Source: PFJX01 sp044227325 (lineage in GTDB: Bacteria > Pseudomonadota > Gammaproteobacteria > Burkholderiales > Thiobacillaceae). From it: DNA of 64,000 bases. Where the stretch lies: contig JBGAFI010000011.1 in the NCBI GenBank assembly GCA_044227325.1, forward strand, positions 96,100 to 160,099, read 5' to 3'. A program made the position numbers and the translations under genes. How positions within the stretch are numbered: position 1 is the first letter of the stretch; every line of letters begins with the position of its first letter. Under the pieces are notes generated by a model. It saw nothing but the letters and a program-made list of their open reading frames with translations, did not search any database and had not been told where the DNA came from. Shown piece after piece: positions 22,017 through 34,078 of the stretch.

Positions 22017-22496
22017 TCAGGCCTGCGGGGCGCCGTTGCGCGGGCGGCCGGGGAAGCGCTGGCCCAGGTCGTCGGCGATGGCTTGGGCGCCCTGGATGCG
22101 GGAGCGGGCGGCGCCGCGCACCGACTGGTAGTAGCTCAGCGCGGCGGTGTAGGCCTCGCTGCCGGCGGCGAGCATGCTGTCGTCCAGGCCGTCCACGACT
22201 TGCGACAGGGCGCGGTGCAGGCCGCCCAGGGTGTCCACGGCCTCCAGGTCGCGGCCCAGTTCTTCCACATCCAGGTAGGCGGGACGCAATTGCGGGTCGG
22301 CCAGGGCATAGTCCGTGGCCTTGCGCACGAAGGCGACGGTCTTGTCGCCCATCTTGGGCAACTCGCGGCGGTCGCCGGGGGTGAGGGTGATGAGGTGGGG
22401 CAGGAGTTTGTCCTGCAGGAGTTGGACGGCGCCCTGGATGGCTTTCAAGTCGGCGTCGGGGATGGCGAGGGAAAGACGGTTGATGTTGCTGTCCAT
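22017..22496 (-). CDS. Conserved-looking hypothetical protein, helical
   Basis: A 159-residue soluble, mostly helical protein beginning MDSNINRLSLAIPDADL. The start at 22496 is supported by CAGGAGAAAACGC before the ATG; a longer open frame upstream runs through repeat DNA and is not credible. A Leu/Asp/Glu-rich middle part ('LPHLITLTPGDRRELPKMGDKT') and a basic C-terminus (RFPGRPRNG) are visible. No family function can be assigned. It stands alone among repeats. Confidence 0.72.
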   Translation of the reverse strand: MDSNINRLSLAIPDADLKAIQGAVQLLQDKLLPHLITLTPGDRRELPKMGDKTVAFVRKATDYALADPQLRPAYLDVEELGRDLEAVDTLGGLHRALSQVVDGLDDSMLAAGSEAYTAALSYYQSVRGAARSRIQGAQAIADDLGQRFPGRPRNGAPQA

Positions 22497-23010
22497 GCGT
22501 TTTCTCCTGAAGTTCTTGTCGTGCATGGGGGCGCGGCCGTGCGGCCGGTCTGCTTCCCTGTTTTTATGCCTCCCATGTTCACCGGCGCATGTCGTTGCAT
22601 TCGACCCGACGTTCAATGACGTTTGGCGTGACGACCGGCGCGGCGCAAGAAGAGGACCTCGGTTTTCGCGTTCGGTGCGTGGCGTTCGTTGCCGAACTTC
22701 GCCCTGGCGCTTTGTTGTGGCGGAATTCTGGCCGGTTCGCGCGGGTGTTGGCAAGAGGCTGGGAAGGGGTTGGCCCAATGCCGAAGGCCGGCGCCCGGTT
22801 GAAAATGGCTCTCTTCGCGTGAACCGTGGATGCTCGCGAAGCGCTTGAATCCTGAACTGTGGATGCTCGCGAAGCGCTTGAATCCGTGGCCCCCCCTTTT
22901 GAAAAGGGGGGTAGGGGGATTTCCCGACGCTCGAGGCCTCTACCGCGGCTGAAATCCCCCTCGATCCCCCTTTGCAAAGGGGGAAGCAAGCCTGGCCCGC
23001 GCCGGCGGCA
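22497..23010. repeat. Gene-free stretch with dispersed repeats (27-mers and G/C-tract palindrome copy 3)
   Basis: Positions 22826-22852 and 22859-22885 are two copies of GTGGATGCTCGCGAAGCGCT..., the 27-mer also at 9940. They are followed at 22889-22986 by CCCCCCTTTTGAAAAGGGGGG...GGATT facing AAATCCCCC...CCCCCTTTGCAAAGGGGG. Positions 22721-22811 (TTCTGGCCGGTTCGCGCGGG...GGCCGGCGCCCGGTT) are a diverged duplicate of the mutL leader at 23396-23476. No gene is credible here. Confidence 0.8.
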
Positions 23011-23295
23011 TCAATTGGCAGGCGCCACATCCACCACCCTGCGCAACAGTTGCGGCGAAACGGTCCAGCGGCCGCCATCCTCCGTGATCACCGTCACGGT
23101 CTTCTTGTTGTAGCGGGCCAGGATACCGAACAGCGGCGGGCGACCATCCGGCTGGAAGCTCACCCGGTCGCCCACGCTGAAATCCAGCATGCGGGCATGC
23201 GCGCGCATCTGGGCGAGGAACTTCAGGCGCTCCACGATGCGGCGGTTGAGATCGAGGAGCTGGGCTTCGGTGAGGTGGTCGATATCGATGGTCAT
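23011..23295 (-). CDS. Small conserved-type hypothetical protein with KOW-like C-terminus
   Basis: A 94-residue protein. The N-terminal helix is 'LTEAQLLDLNRRIVERLKFL'; a small beta domain follows: 'FSVGDRVSFQPDGRPPLFGILARYNKKTVTVITEDG'. The second half looks like a small barrel of the KOW/Tudor kind, which suggests nucleic acid or protein binding, but this is inference. Its ATG overlaps the stop of a vapC relic, as if the two once formed a unit. Confidence 0.7.
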   Translation of the reverse strand: MTIDIDHLTEAQLLDLNRRIVERLKFLAQMRAHARMLDFSVGDRVSFQPDGRPPLFGILARYNKKTVTVITEDGGRWTVSPQLLRRVVDVAPAN

Positions 23296-23408
23296 GGGGG
23301 GAATTCGAAGGGGTTGAGCAGGCGTACACCAGAACGCTCCACATCCCGTGTATTGCGGGTGACCAACACCAGATCATGGGCCGGCGCGGTGGCGATTTCT
23401 GGCCGATT
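23292..23408 (-). pseudogene. Truncated PIN-domain (VapC-like) toxin relic
   Basis: On the minus strand a frame reads A-T-A-P-A-HDLVLVTRNTRDVERSGVRL-LNPFEFPP-stop. That is the C-terminal end of a VapC-type PIN domain, with the LVTRNTRD motif holding a metal-binding Asp. The upstream two thirds of the gene and any antitoxin are missing; sequence shared with the 22721-22811 repeat replaces them. Confidence 0.7.
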
Positions 23409-23482
23409 CTGTTCGCTTCGCGCGGATGTTGGCAAGCGGATGGCGCGAACGCCGTAGGCCGGCGCCCGGTTAAAATGCCGCC

Positions 23483-25312
23483 ATGCCCGCCATCCATCTC
23501 CTTCCCGACCTGCTCGTCTCCCAGATCGCCGCCGGCGAGGTGGTGGAGCGTCCCGCCTCGGCTCTCAAGGAACTGCTGGAAAACAGCCTGGACGCGGGCG
23601 CGCGCGACATCCGGGTGGACCTGGAGGAAGGCGGCATCAAACTGATCCGGGTGGCGGACGACGGCGCCGGCATCGACCCGGACGATCTGCCCCTGGCCCT
23701 GACGCGCCACGCCACCAGCAAGATCGCCAGCCTGGCCGACCTGGAGAAAGTCGCCAGCCTGGGTTTCCGCGGCGAGGCCCTGGCCAGCATCGCCTCGGTG
23801 GCGCGGATGGGCGTGACCAGCCGCGCCCCGGACCGGCCCCATGCCTGGAGGATCGGCGCCCTGGACGGCGGCGTCAGTCCGCCGGAACCGGCGGCCCTGA
23901 ACCGGGGCACGGTGGTGGAGGCGCGGGATCTGTTCTTCAACACGCCGGCCCGGCGCAAATTCCTGAAGACCGCCGCCACCGAATACGGCCATTGCGACGA
24001 GACCCTGCGCCGCCTGGCCCTGGCCCATCCGGAATGCGCCTTCACCCTTTTGCACAACGGCAAGGTTTCGCGGCGCTTTCCCGTTTCCGACTGGCAGGCC
24101 CGCGCCCTGGAAGTGCTGGGCGGGGAGTTCGCCGAAGCCGCCCGCACCCTGGACGAATCCGCCGGCGCCCTGCGCCTGTTCGGCCTGGCCGGCCTGCCCG
24201 CCTATTCCCGCGCCGGGCGCGACGCCCAGTACCTGTTCGTGAACGGCCGCTTCGTGCGCGACAAGCTGCTCGCCCACGCGATCCGCGAGGCCTACCGGGA
24301 CGTGCTGCACCACGAACGCCACCCGGCCTTCGTGCTGTTCCTGGACCTGCCGCCGGAAGGCGTCGACGTGAACGTGCATCCGGCGAAGACCGAGGTGCGT
24401 TTCCGGGATGCACGCGGCGTGCATCAGTTCGTGTTCCATGTGCTGGAGCGGGGGTTGGGAGGTAAATCCGTCGAAGCGGACTATAAGAGCGACGACGAAT
24501 CCCCCCCGGCCCCCCTTTTGCAAAGGGGGGAGCGGGTTGCGCATGCCCCTGGACACGGCGCGATCGGCTGGCGCCAGCAACCCATGTCCCTGGCCAGCGA
24601 ACCCGCCAGCTACTACGACATGGTCGCCGCCGCCCTGTCCGGTGCCGACGCGGCCTCTCCCCCCTTCGCAAAAGGGGGGCCGGGGGGGATTCCAACCATT
24701 AGCGGAAACACCGATCAGGCAACCAACACCCCATCCCTCGGCTATGCCGTCGCCCAGATCGCCGGTATCTATATCCTGGCCGAAAACGACAAGGGCCTGG
24801 TGGTGGTGGACATGCACGCGGCCCACGAGCGCATCCTCTACGAGCGCCTCAAGTCGGCGCTGGACCGGAACCAGATGGCCAGCCAGCCGCTGCTGATCCC
24901 CGTGGTGTTCCAGGCATCGCCCCTGGAGATGGCCGGCGCCGAGGAGGCGCGCGAGGGCTTGTTGGTCATGGGTTTCGAGATCGCCCCGGTTTCCCCCACC
25001 CATCTCGCGGTGCGCGCCCTGCCGGCCATGCTGAAGGACGCGGACGCGGAAACCCTGGCGCGGGAGGTGTTGAAAGACATCCGCGAGTCGGGCATAAGCA
25101 ACGCGATGACCGCGCGCCGCAACGAGCTGCTCGCCACCCTGGCCTGCCATGGCGCGGTGCGCGCCCACCGCCGGCTCACGTTGCCGGAAATGAACGCCCT
25201 GCTGCGCGACATGGAAGCCACCGAGCGGGCGGACCAATGCAACCACGGCCGGCCTACCTGGTTCCAGTTGACCCTGGCCGACCTGGATCGAATGTTCATG
25301 CGAGGAAAATGA
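23483..25312 (+). CDS. mutL: DNA mismatch repair protein MutL
   Basis: A 609-residue protein. The N-terminal GHKL ATPase shows 'LLVSQIAAGEVVERPASALKEL', 'DDGAGI' and 'TSKI...LGFRGEALASIASV'. After the transducer domain comes a Pro-rich linker (about 335-420) and the C-terminal dimerisation domain. The endonuclease motif is DMHAAHERILYE (DQHAx2Ex4E type), with 'ATLACHGAVRAH' and 'CNHGRPTWF' also present, so nicking activity is likely. Residues about 339-350 (SPPAPLLQRGE) and 391-403 (SPPFAKGGPGGI) are encoded by arms of the dispersed G/C-tract palindrome, inserted in frame in the linker. It is translationally coupled to the S24-like gene. Confidence 0.97.
   Translation: MPAIHLLPDLLVSQIAAGEVVERPASALKELLENSLDAGARDIRVDLEEGGIKLIRVADDGAGIDPDDLPLALTRHATSKIASLADLEKVASLGFRGEALASIASVARMGVTSRAPDRPHAWRIGALDGGVSPPEPAALNRGTVVEARDLFFNTPARRKFLKTAATEYGHCDETLRRLALAHPECAFTLLHNGKVSRRFPVSDWQARALEVLGGEFAEAARTLDESAGALRLFGLAGLPAYSRAGRDAQYLFVNGRFVRDKLLAHAIREAYRDVLHHERHPAFVLFLDLPPEGVDVNVHPAKTEVRFRDARGVHQFVFHVLERGLGGKSVEADYKSDDESPPAPLLQRGERVAHAPGHGAIGWRQQPMSLASEPASYYDMVAAALSGADAASPPFAKGGPGGIPTISGNTDQATNTPSLGYAVAQIAGIYILAENDKGLVVVDMHAAHERILYERLKSALDRNQMASQPLLIPVVFQASPLEMAGAEEAREGLLVMGFEIAPVSPTHLAVRALPAMLKDADAETLAREVLKDIRESGISNAMTARRNELLATLACHGAVRAHRRLTLPEMNALLRDMEATERADQCNHGRPTWFQLTLADLDRMFMRGK
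24498..24692. repeat. G/C-tract palindromic repeat, copy 4, inside mutL
   Basis: AATCCCCCCC..CCCCCCTTTTGCAAAGGGGGG (24498-24530) faces CCCCCCTTCGCAAAAGGGGGG..GGGGGGGATT (24657-24692), about 125 bp apart. Each arm keeps the mutL frame. The arms are farther apart than in the four intergenic copies, and the DNA between them codes for linker residues. Confidence 0.9.
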
Positions 25313-25692
25313 TGTCCGCAAAACCCTTCCCCATCCCCGTCGTACCCGCCGCCGAGGCTCCCACGGAAGAGGAACTGACCACTTCCGCCTGCGCCAGCGG
25401 CGAACCCTATGCGCTCATGGTGCTGGGCGATTCCATGCTGCCGGAGTTCGAGGAAGGGGAGATCATCGTGGTGGAGCCGGAGGGCGTGGCCCGGGACGGC
25501 GCCTACGTGGTGGCCTACGCCAACGACGAATACATCTTCCGGCAATTGGTGCAGCACCCGGATGGCTGGATGTTGAAACCCCTGAACACGGTCTATCCCA
25601 ACATTCCCATCGACGGGATCGAGGCGGTGAAGGGCGTGGTCATCATGAAAAAGAAGCCGGGCCGGCGCAAGGCCATGAAGCACTACGCGTAA
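25309..25692 (+). CDS. S24/LexA-like peptidase-fold protein without DNA-binding domain
   Basis: About 127 residues. The LexA C-terminal fold is seen in 'PYALMVLGDSMLPEFEEGEIIVVEP', with the nucleophile Ser in GDSM, and 'YVVAYANDEYIFRQLVQ'. In LexA and UmuD the base Lys sits in V-x-V-K-R-L; the aligned residue here seems to be Arg (Y-I-F-R-Q-L), so autocleavage is doubtful. No helix-turn-helix is present. The start overlaps the mutL stop (ATGATG/TGA), implying coupling to mismatch repair. A lysine-rich C-terminus (KKKPGRRKAMKH) could bind nucleic acid. Confidence 0.8.
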   Translation: MMSAKPFPIPVVPAAEAPTEEELTTSACASGEPYALMVLGDSMLPEFEEGEIIVVEPEGVARDGAYVVAYANDEYIFRQLVQHPDGWMLKPLNTVYPNIPIDGIEAVKGVVIMKKKPGRRKAMKHYA

Positions 25693-25716
25693 GTCCGTCC
25701 CGACCCGGCGCGGCGT

Positions 25717-27957
25717 TCAGCCGCGCGCGACTTTGAGGAAGCTTTCCACTTCCCGGTGCAGGAGCGGAACCAGGCCGACGCAGGCCGACGCCTGCCCCAG
25801 CTTCGCGGCCTCCTCCAGGACTTTCGCCAGCCGCTCGCTGCGGCGCGCGGAAAACGTCGCCAGCACGCCTTTCAAGGTATGGGCCGCGTGGCCGAGCCGG
25901 GCCCAGTCCGCGGCGGCCAGGGCCGTGTCGAGGTCCGCCAGGTAGCGCGGCGCGTCCTCGATGAACATGTCCGTCAGGGTGGTCAGCAGTTCCTCGTCTT
26001 CGGCGATGCGGGACAGGGCGTCGGCCCGGTCGAACACCGGCTCGCCTTGCGCGCCGGCCGGCGTTTCCGGCGCGGACTCGGGCATGCCGGCGACGGCGCC
26101 GGACGCGCCGCGCATGACCCGGTCGATTTCCCGGTACAGCACCTCGGGTTTCACCGGCTTGGACATGTAGCCGTCCATGCCCGCCGCCAGGCAGCGCTCC
26201 CGGTCCCCGGTCATGGCGTTGGCGGTCATGGCGACGATGGGGATATGACCGCAACCCTGACCGCCACCCTGACCGCCACCCTGGCCGCCCTCCGCCCGCG
26301 CGCGCTCCTCTTCCCGGATGCGGCGGGTGGCTTCCAGCCCGTCCATCTCCGGCATCATCATGTCCATCAGGATCAGATCGAAACGGCCCGCCCGCCAGGC
26401 CTCGCAGGCAAGACGGCCGTTTTCCGCGACGCTCACGTCATGGCCCTGTTTCCTGAGGAGCTTGACGGCCAGCATCTGGTTCACGTGGTTGTCCTCGGCG
26501 AGCAGGACGGCGTAGCGCGGGCCGTCCTCCCGCGGGCGCTGCCGCGTCGCCGGTCCGTCCCCGTTGTCCGCGCGCGCCGGCACGGTTGCCATGGCCACGC
26601 GCAGCTCGGACAGGGAAACGGGTTTGCTGAGATAGACATCCAGTCCGAGGGATTTGCAGCGCTCGGCGTCGCCGCTCGGGCCGGCGGAGGTGAGCATGAG
26701 CAGGGCGGTGCCGGCGTGGCGCGCGTCGGCGCGCAGGCGTTCGGCGACGGCGAAACCGTCCAGGCCGGGCATGTGGGCGTCGAGCAGGATCAGACGGTAG
26801 GGTTCGCCGGCGGCCATGGCGCGTTGCGCCATCTCCAGGGCCTGTGCGCCGCTTTTCGCCTGGTCGTGGCGCGCATGCAGCTTGTCCAGCATCAGTGACA
26901 GCGCGCGCAGACTGGTGTCGTCGTCGTCCACCGCGAGCACGCGCAGATCGCGCAGGCCGGCCTCGACATGGCGCACTTCCTCGGGTTCCGGCGCGATCCC
27001 GAGCCGGATCTGGAAGACGAAGCGGGAGCCCTTGCCCACTTCGCTTTCCACGCGGATGGCGCCGCCCATCATTTCCACCAGTTGCCGCGTGATGGTGAGG
27101 CCCAGGCCGGTCCCGCCGTATTTGCGCGTCACCTCGCCATCCACCTGGATGAAGGCGGAGAAGACATCGGCCAGCTTCCCGGGCGGGATGCCGATGCCGG
27201 TGTCGCGCACCGTGAATTCCAGAAGGACGGATTCGCCCGGCGCGCCGCCTTCGCCGCGCCGGGCGACATCCAGGCCGACGCCGCCCGCTTCCGTGAACTT
27301 GATGGCGTTGCCCAGGAGATTGATGAAGATCTGGCGCAAACGGGCCGGGTCGCCGACGACGAAACGGGGGGTGTCGCGTCCCGGGTCGTAGGTCAGTTCC
27401 AGATCCTTCAGGGCCGCCCGCGGCGCCATGGATTTCAGGGTCTCGCCGATCAGGTCGATGAGATCGAAACCGGTCTCCTGGATGTCCAGCTTGCCCGCCT
27501 CGATCTTGGAGAAATCCAGGATGTCGTTGATGACGGTCAGCAGGTGTTCGGAGGAGGATTTCACCAGGCTCAGGTACTCCCTTTGCTCCCGGTTGAGCTC
27601 GGTTTCCAGGGTCAGATCCACCATGCCGACGATGCCGTTCAGGGGCGTGCGGATCTCGTGGCTCATATGGGCGAGGAATTCGCTCTTCAGCCGGTTCGCC
27701 GATTCCGCGGACGCGCGCGCCTGGCTCAGTTCCTCGTTCAGGTCGGACAGCGCCCGCTTCTGCTCCTGCGCGGATTCCAGCGCCAGGCTCAGCTCGGTGG
27801 TCCGGGTCTTGACCATCGCGTCCAGTTCGGAGGCGAGTCGGCGCAGGCTCTGATTGCTTTGATACAGGCTGAGGGATTTCTCTTCCAGGATGCGTTCCGC
27901 CTCCTTGCGGGCGGCGCGCTCCCGTTCATAGCGGACTTTCCAGACTTCCTCGTTCAT
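25717..27957 (-). CDS. H-NOX-associated hybrid histidine kinase (HaHK type)
   Basis: A 746-residue soluble protein. An N-terminal coiled coil (1-85) leads to HisKA with 'HMSHEIRTPLNG' (His100), HATPase_c (about 200-325), a first receiver ('LILLDAHMPGLDG'), a second receiver ('LILMDMMMPEMDG') and a C-terminal HPt ('AAHTLKGVLATF'). It lacks its own sensor, as expected if the neighbouring H-NOX protein regulates it. The start at 27957 overlaps the H-NOX stop (ATGA). The second receiver contains an inserted GGQ repeat (EGGQGGGQGGGQGCGH) coded by a 12-bp minisatellite near 26251-26290, in a loop after the phosphorylation site. Confidence 0.93.
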   Translation of the reverse strand: MNEEVWKVRYERERAARKEAERILEEKSLSLYQSNQSLRRLASELDAMVKTRTTELSLALESAQEQKRALSDLNEELSQARASAESANRLKSEFLAHMSHEIRTPLNGIVGMVDLTLETELNREQREYLSLVKSSSEHLLTVINDILDFSKIEAGKLDIQETGFDLIDLIGETLKSMAPRAALKDLELTYDPGRDTPRFVVGDPARLRQIFINLLGNAIKFTEAGGVGLDVARRGEGGAPGESVLLEFTVRDTGIGIPPGKLADVFSAFIQVDGEVTRKYGGTGLGLTITRQLVEMMGGAIRVESEVGKGSRFVFQIRLGIAPEPEEVRHVEAGLRDLRVLAVDDDDTSLRALSLMLDKLHARHDQAKSGAQALEMAQRAMAAGEPYRLILLDAHMPGLDGFAVAERLRADARHAGTALLMLTSAGPSGDAERCKSLGLDVYLSKPVSLSELRVAMATVPARADNGDGPATRQRPREDGPRYAVLLAEDNHVNQMLAVKLLRKQGHDVSVAENGRLACEAWRAGRFDLILMDMMMPEMDGLEATRRIREEERARAEGGQGGGQGGGQGCGHIPIVAMTANAMTGDRERCLAAGMDGYMSKPVKPEVLYREIDRVMRGASGAVAGMPESAPETPAGAQGEPVFDRADALSRIAEDEELLTTLTDMFIEDAPRYLADLDTALAAADWARLGHAAHTLKGVLATFSARRSERLAKVLEEAAKLGQASACVGLVPLLHREVESFLKVARG

Positions 27958-28496
27958 GGCGCGGGCAGCCTTTGCACGATGAAGCGGGCCTGGGCGCCGG
28001 AACCCGCGACGGGCGCTTCCCGGATCACCCGCGCCGAATCGCCGTAGTGGCTCACGCAACCTTCGGCGAAGCCGTGCACCAGATCGGCGAACGGGCGTTG
28101 CGAGAAATAGGTCAGGATCAGCGCGTCGCCGCGTTCCTCCACCGCGAAAGTGGGCAGTTCCGCGTCGGGGTACAGCTTGCGCACCTGGGCATGGACGATG
28201 TCCTCGAGGCCGGCGAGAAACCGGAAGCTGTCGCCGCCGGCGGGGAACAAGCCCGGATATGACCGGGCAAGCCGGCCGAACAGGCGCGCGCCGAACGAAC
28301 GCATGAGCGCCGGCGCGGGCGTGCCGGTCTCCCGGGAAAGGGCCGCGACCAGTGCCAGTATTTCCGTGTCGGGATAGTCGCCCACCGCCGTGTAGGCGCC
28401 GGACACGCCCGCGCCCTCGATCAAGCGGTCCACCATGTCCAGGGACCAGTCGCTCTCGACCATTTCCAGGAATTCCGTGAAGACGATGCCTTTCAT
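27954..28496 (-). CDS. H-NOX heme nitric oxide/oxygen binding protein
   Basis: A 180-residue HNOB domain protein. The proximal heme ligand is His102 in 'LEDIVHAQVRKLYPDAELP', and the heme-propionate triad YxSxR is Y130-S132-R134 in 'TYFSQRP'. Its length is that of stand-alone bacterial H-NOX. In characterised systems such proteins bind NO at ferrous heme and control the kinase encoded beside them, changing c-di-GMP and biofilm formation. The stop overlaps the start of the hybrid kinase, and the gene sits 16 bp after a second kinase. Confidence 0.95.
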   Translation of the reverse strand: MKGIVFTEFLEMVESDWSLDMVDRLIEGAGVSGAYTAVGDYPDTEILALVAALSRETGTPAPALMRSFGARLFGRLARSYPGLFPAGGDSFRFLAGLEDIVHAQVRKLYPDAELPTFAVEERGDALILTYFSQRPFADLVHGFAEGCVSHYGDSARVIREAPVAGSGAQARFIVQRLPAP

Positions 28497-28512
28497 CCCG
28501 TGGCCCCGGCTT

Positions 28513-30912
<2,400 letters not shown>

Positions 30913-30916
30913 GAGC

Positions 30917-31753
30917 CTATTTCTTGTCCACGACCAGGTAGCGGTCGAGCCTCAACTTCTCCAGGGGGAGGTAGTCGCGCGCGAAATCCGCTTCTTGCGC
31001 CTTGGCCAATTCCACATCGTCGAGCAGCTTTGCCCCCTCCGGATCCCGGCTCAGGGCAAGCAGCGCCTGCACCAGTCGTTCCCTCACCGCGCGCGGCACC
31101 CGGGGATGCGCCGCGAGGGGATGGGAAGGCGCGCCCGGCGTCCGGTAGAGGACGCGCAGGCGCTCGCGCACCGGGTCGGGCTCGTGCGCCAGGGTCGCCG
31201 ACACGCCGCCGCCGCCCGCCTCCTCGCCCAGCAGGACATGGCGGTAGACGTTCTGGTGGGTTCCCACGTAGACCGGCGTGAAACGGATCTTTTCCTTTTC
31301 CGCGAGCAGCGCGCGCATGTAGAGGGAGGCGCCGAAGGCATTGGGCGAGGGGAATGCCAGTTGCGCGCCATTGAGGTCAGCCAGGGATTTGACCGGCCCC
31401 ATCCTGTCCACGACCAGGATGCCCGACACAGATTCGGCGCCGCGCACGAGAGGGATATAGCCCTGGGCTTTCGCGGCCATGACCATGTGATACGGATTCA
31501 GGTAGATGAAATCCGGTCCGCCACGCAGGAAATCCTCTTCGAACGCCGGCGTCTTCTCGAACAACCGCAACTGGAATTTGAGACCGGCGTCCCGCTCCAG
31601 GCGCTTCAGCAACGGGGTCCAGCGGATGCCGATATCCACGGGCGTGAACTGGGGAACGATGGCGATGCTGTAGTAGGTTTGTCCGGCCGCGGCGGGCAGG
31701 ACGAACGCCAATCCGAGGAGAAACAGGCGAATGCGGGCGAAGAGCATGGACAT
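30917..31753 (-). CDS. PhnD-like periplasmic substrate-binding protein
   Basis: About 278 residues with a signal peptide (LFLLGLAFVLPAAAGQ). The PhnD/transferrin-type binding fold shows in 'YYSIAIVPQFTPVDIGIRWTPLLKRLE', 'GGPDFIYLNPYHMV' and 'LADLNGAQLAFPSPNAFGASL'. No ABC permease or ATPase lies nearby, so it is probably a sensory partner of the kinase encoded 4 bp downstream rather than a transporter component. The start is at 31753 or 31747; GAGGGG lies just upstream and suits the latter slightly better. Ligand unknown; phosphonates or other oxyanions are known for the family. Confidence 0.85.
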   Translation of the reverse strand: MSMLFARIRLFLLGLAFVLPAAAGQTYYSIAIVPQFTPVDIGIRWTPLLKRLERDAGLKFQLRLFEKTPAFEEDFLRGGPDFIYLNPYHMVMAAKAQGYIPLVRGAESVSGILVVDRMGPVKSLADLNGAQLAFPSPNAFGASLYMRALLAEKEKIRFTPVYVGTHQNVYRHVLLGEEAGGGGVSATLAHEPDPVRERLRVLYRTPGAPSHPLAAHPRVPRAVRERLVQALLALSRDPEGAKLLDDVELAKAQEADFARDYLPLEKLRLDRYLVVDKK

Positions 31754-31758
31754 TCCCC

Positions 31759-32814
31759 TCAAAGATGCGCGTTGGAAAGCACCTTGTCCTGGAAGCTGGA
31801 CTTGATTTCCAGGAAGTCGTCGCGACGCGCCAGGAAAGCTTCCACGCAGATCGGATCGAAATGCCTGCCGGCGTTCTCGCGCAGCCACCGGGACGCGCGA
31901 TCGATTTCCCAGGGAGACTTATAAGGGCGCTCCGTGGTGAGCGCGTCGAACACGTCCGCCACCGCGACGATGCGCCCCGGCAAGGGAATCTCCTCGCCCT
32001 TGAGGCCGCGCGGATAGCCGCTGCCGTCGATTTTTTCGTGATGGGTCCGGGCGATCAGCGCGGCCAGATCCAGCATCTTCGATCTGCTGCCGCGCAGGAT
32101 TTCGTAACCTTTCTCGGCATGGGTGCGCATGATGGCCAGCTCCGCCTCGTCGAGCCGGCCCGGCTTGAGGAGGATATGGTCGGGGATGGCGATCTTGCCC
32201 ACGTCGTGCATGGGCGCGGCCGCCAGGATGAGATCCTGATCCTCGCCGGACAAGCCGATCTGTTCGGCGATGAGGCGGGAATAGTGCGCCATGCGCATGA
32301 TGTGGAAACCGGTCTCCGGATCGCGGAATTCCGCGGCCCGGGACAGGCGCGTGATCATTTCCCGTTCCCGGTCGCGTATCTCGCTGGTGGCTTCCGCGAC
32401 TTTTTCCGCGAGCCAGGTGGCGCGGTCCGCCAAGGCTTTCTGGCTGCGTCGCAGGGACAGCATGTTGCGCAGGCGGGCGCGGAACTCGGAGTTGTCGATG
32501 GGTTTGGTCAGGAAGTCGTTGGCGCCGCTCTCCAGCGCGGCATAACGGGTTTCTTTTTCATGGTCGGCGGTGATCATGAGCACCGGGATATCCGCGTTGT
32601 CGGGCCTCTCCCGGAAGCGGCGGATGAACTCGAGGCCATCCGGCGGCGGCATCATGTAATCGACGATGATCAGGTCCGGCGTGTTTTCCAGGCACCAAGC
32701 GAGCCCATCCCCGGAATCCTGGAACAGTTTGGGCGTGAAATCCCCCGCCCGTTTGACCAAGCTGTCCATGAGCTTCAGGTTCACGGGGTTGTCGTCGACG
32801 ATCACTATCCGCAT
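31759..32814 (-). CDS. Response regulator with HD-GYP c-di-GMP phosphodiesterase domain
   Basis: A 351-residue protein. The receiver (1-120) has the acidic pocket 'IVDDNP', phospho-acceptor Asp52 in 'LIIVDYMMPPPDG' and 'FLTKPID'. A short coiled coil leads to HD-GYP (about 155-340) with 'MHDVGKIAIPD', 'ARTHHEKIDGSGYPRGL' and intact HD and GYP motifs. It should hydrolyse c-di-GMP when phosphorylated, as in the RpfG type. It is the first gene of the five-gene H-NOX operon, with an AGGAGAGG ribosome binding site. The 97-bp gap to the upstream protease gene probably contains the operon promoter, though I cannot point to it. Confidence 0.94.
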   Translation of the reverse strand: MRIVIVDDNPVNLKLMDSLVKRAGDFTPKLFQDSGDGLAWCLENTPDLIIVDYMMPPPDGLEFIRRFRERPDNADIPVLMITADHEKETRYAALESGANDFLTKPIDNSEFRARLRNMLSLRRSQKALADRATWLAEKVAEATSEIRDREREMITRLSRAAEFRDPETGFHIMRMAHYSRLIAEQIGLSGEDQDLILAAAPMHDVGKIAIPDHILLKPGRLDEAELAIMRTHAEKGYEILRGSRSKMLDLAALIARTHHEKIDGSGYPRGLKGEEIPLPGRIVAVADVFDALTTERPYKSPWEIDRASRWLRENAGRHFDPICVEAFLARRDDFLEIKSSFQDKVLSNAHL

Positions 32815-32911
32815 GGAATCCTCTCCTAACCATGCGGAGTAACGGACCCCACCCTGGAAACTTGAGTTGACAGGGACGAAACTACTAGTGGCCCCGGGCG
32901 GATTCCGCGCG

Positions 32912-34078
<1,167 letters not shown>

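Noticed and set aside
22017..23078. N-terminal extension of the 159-residue hypothetical protein
   Set aside because: The extra part is a translation of dispersed repeats (SVGKSPYPPFQKGG-like), and a good ribosome site precedes the internal ATG at 22496.
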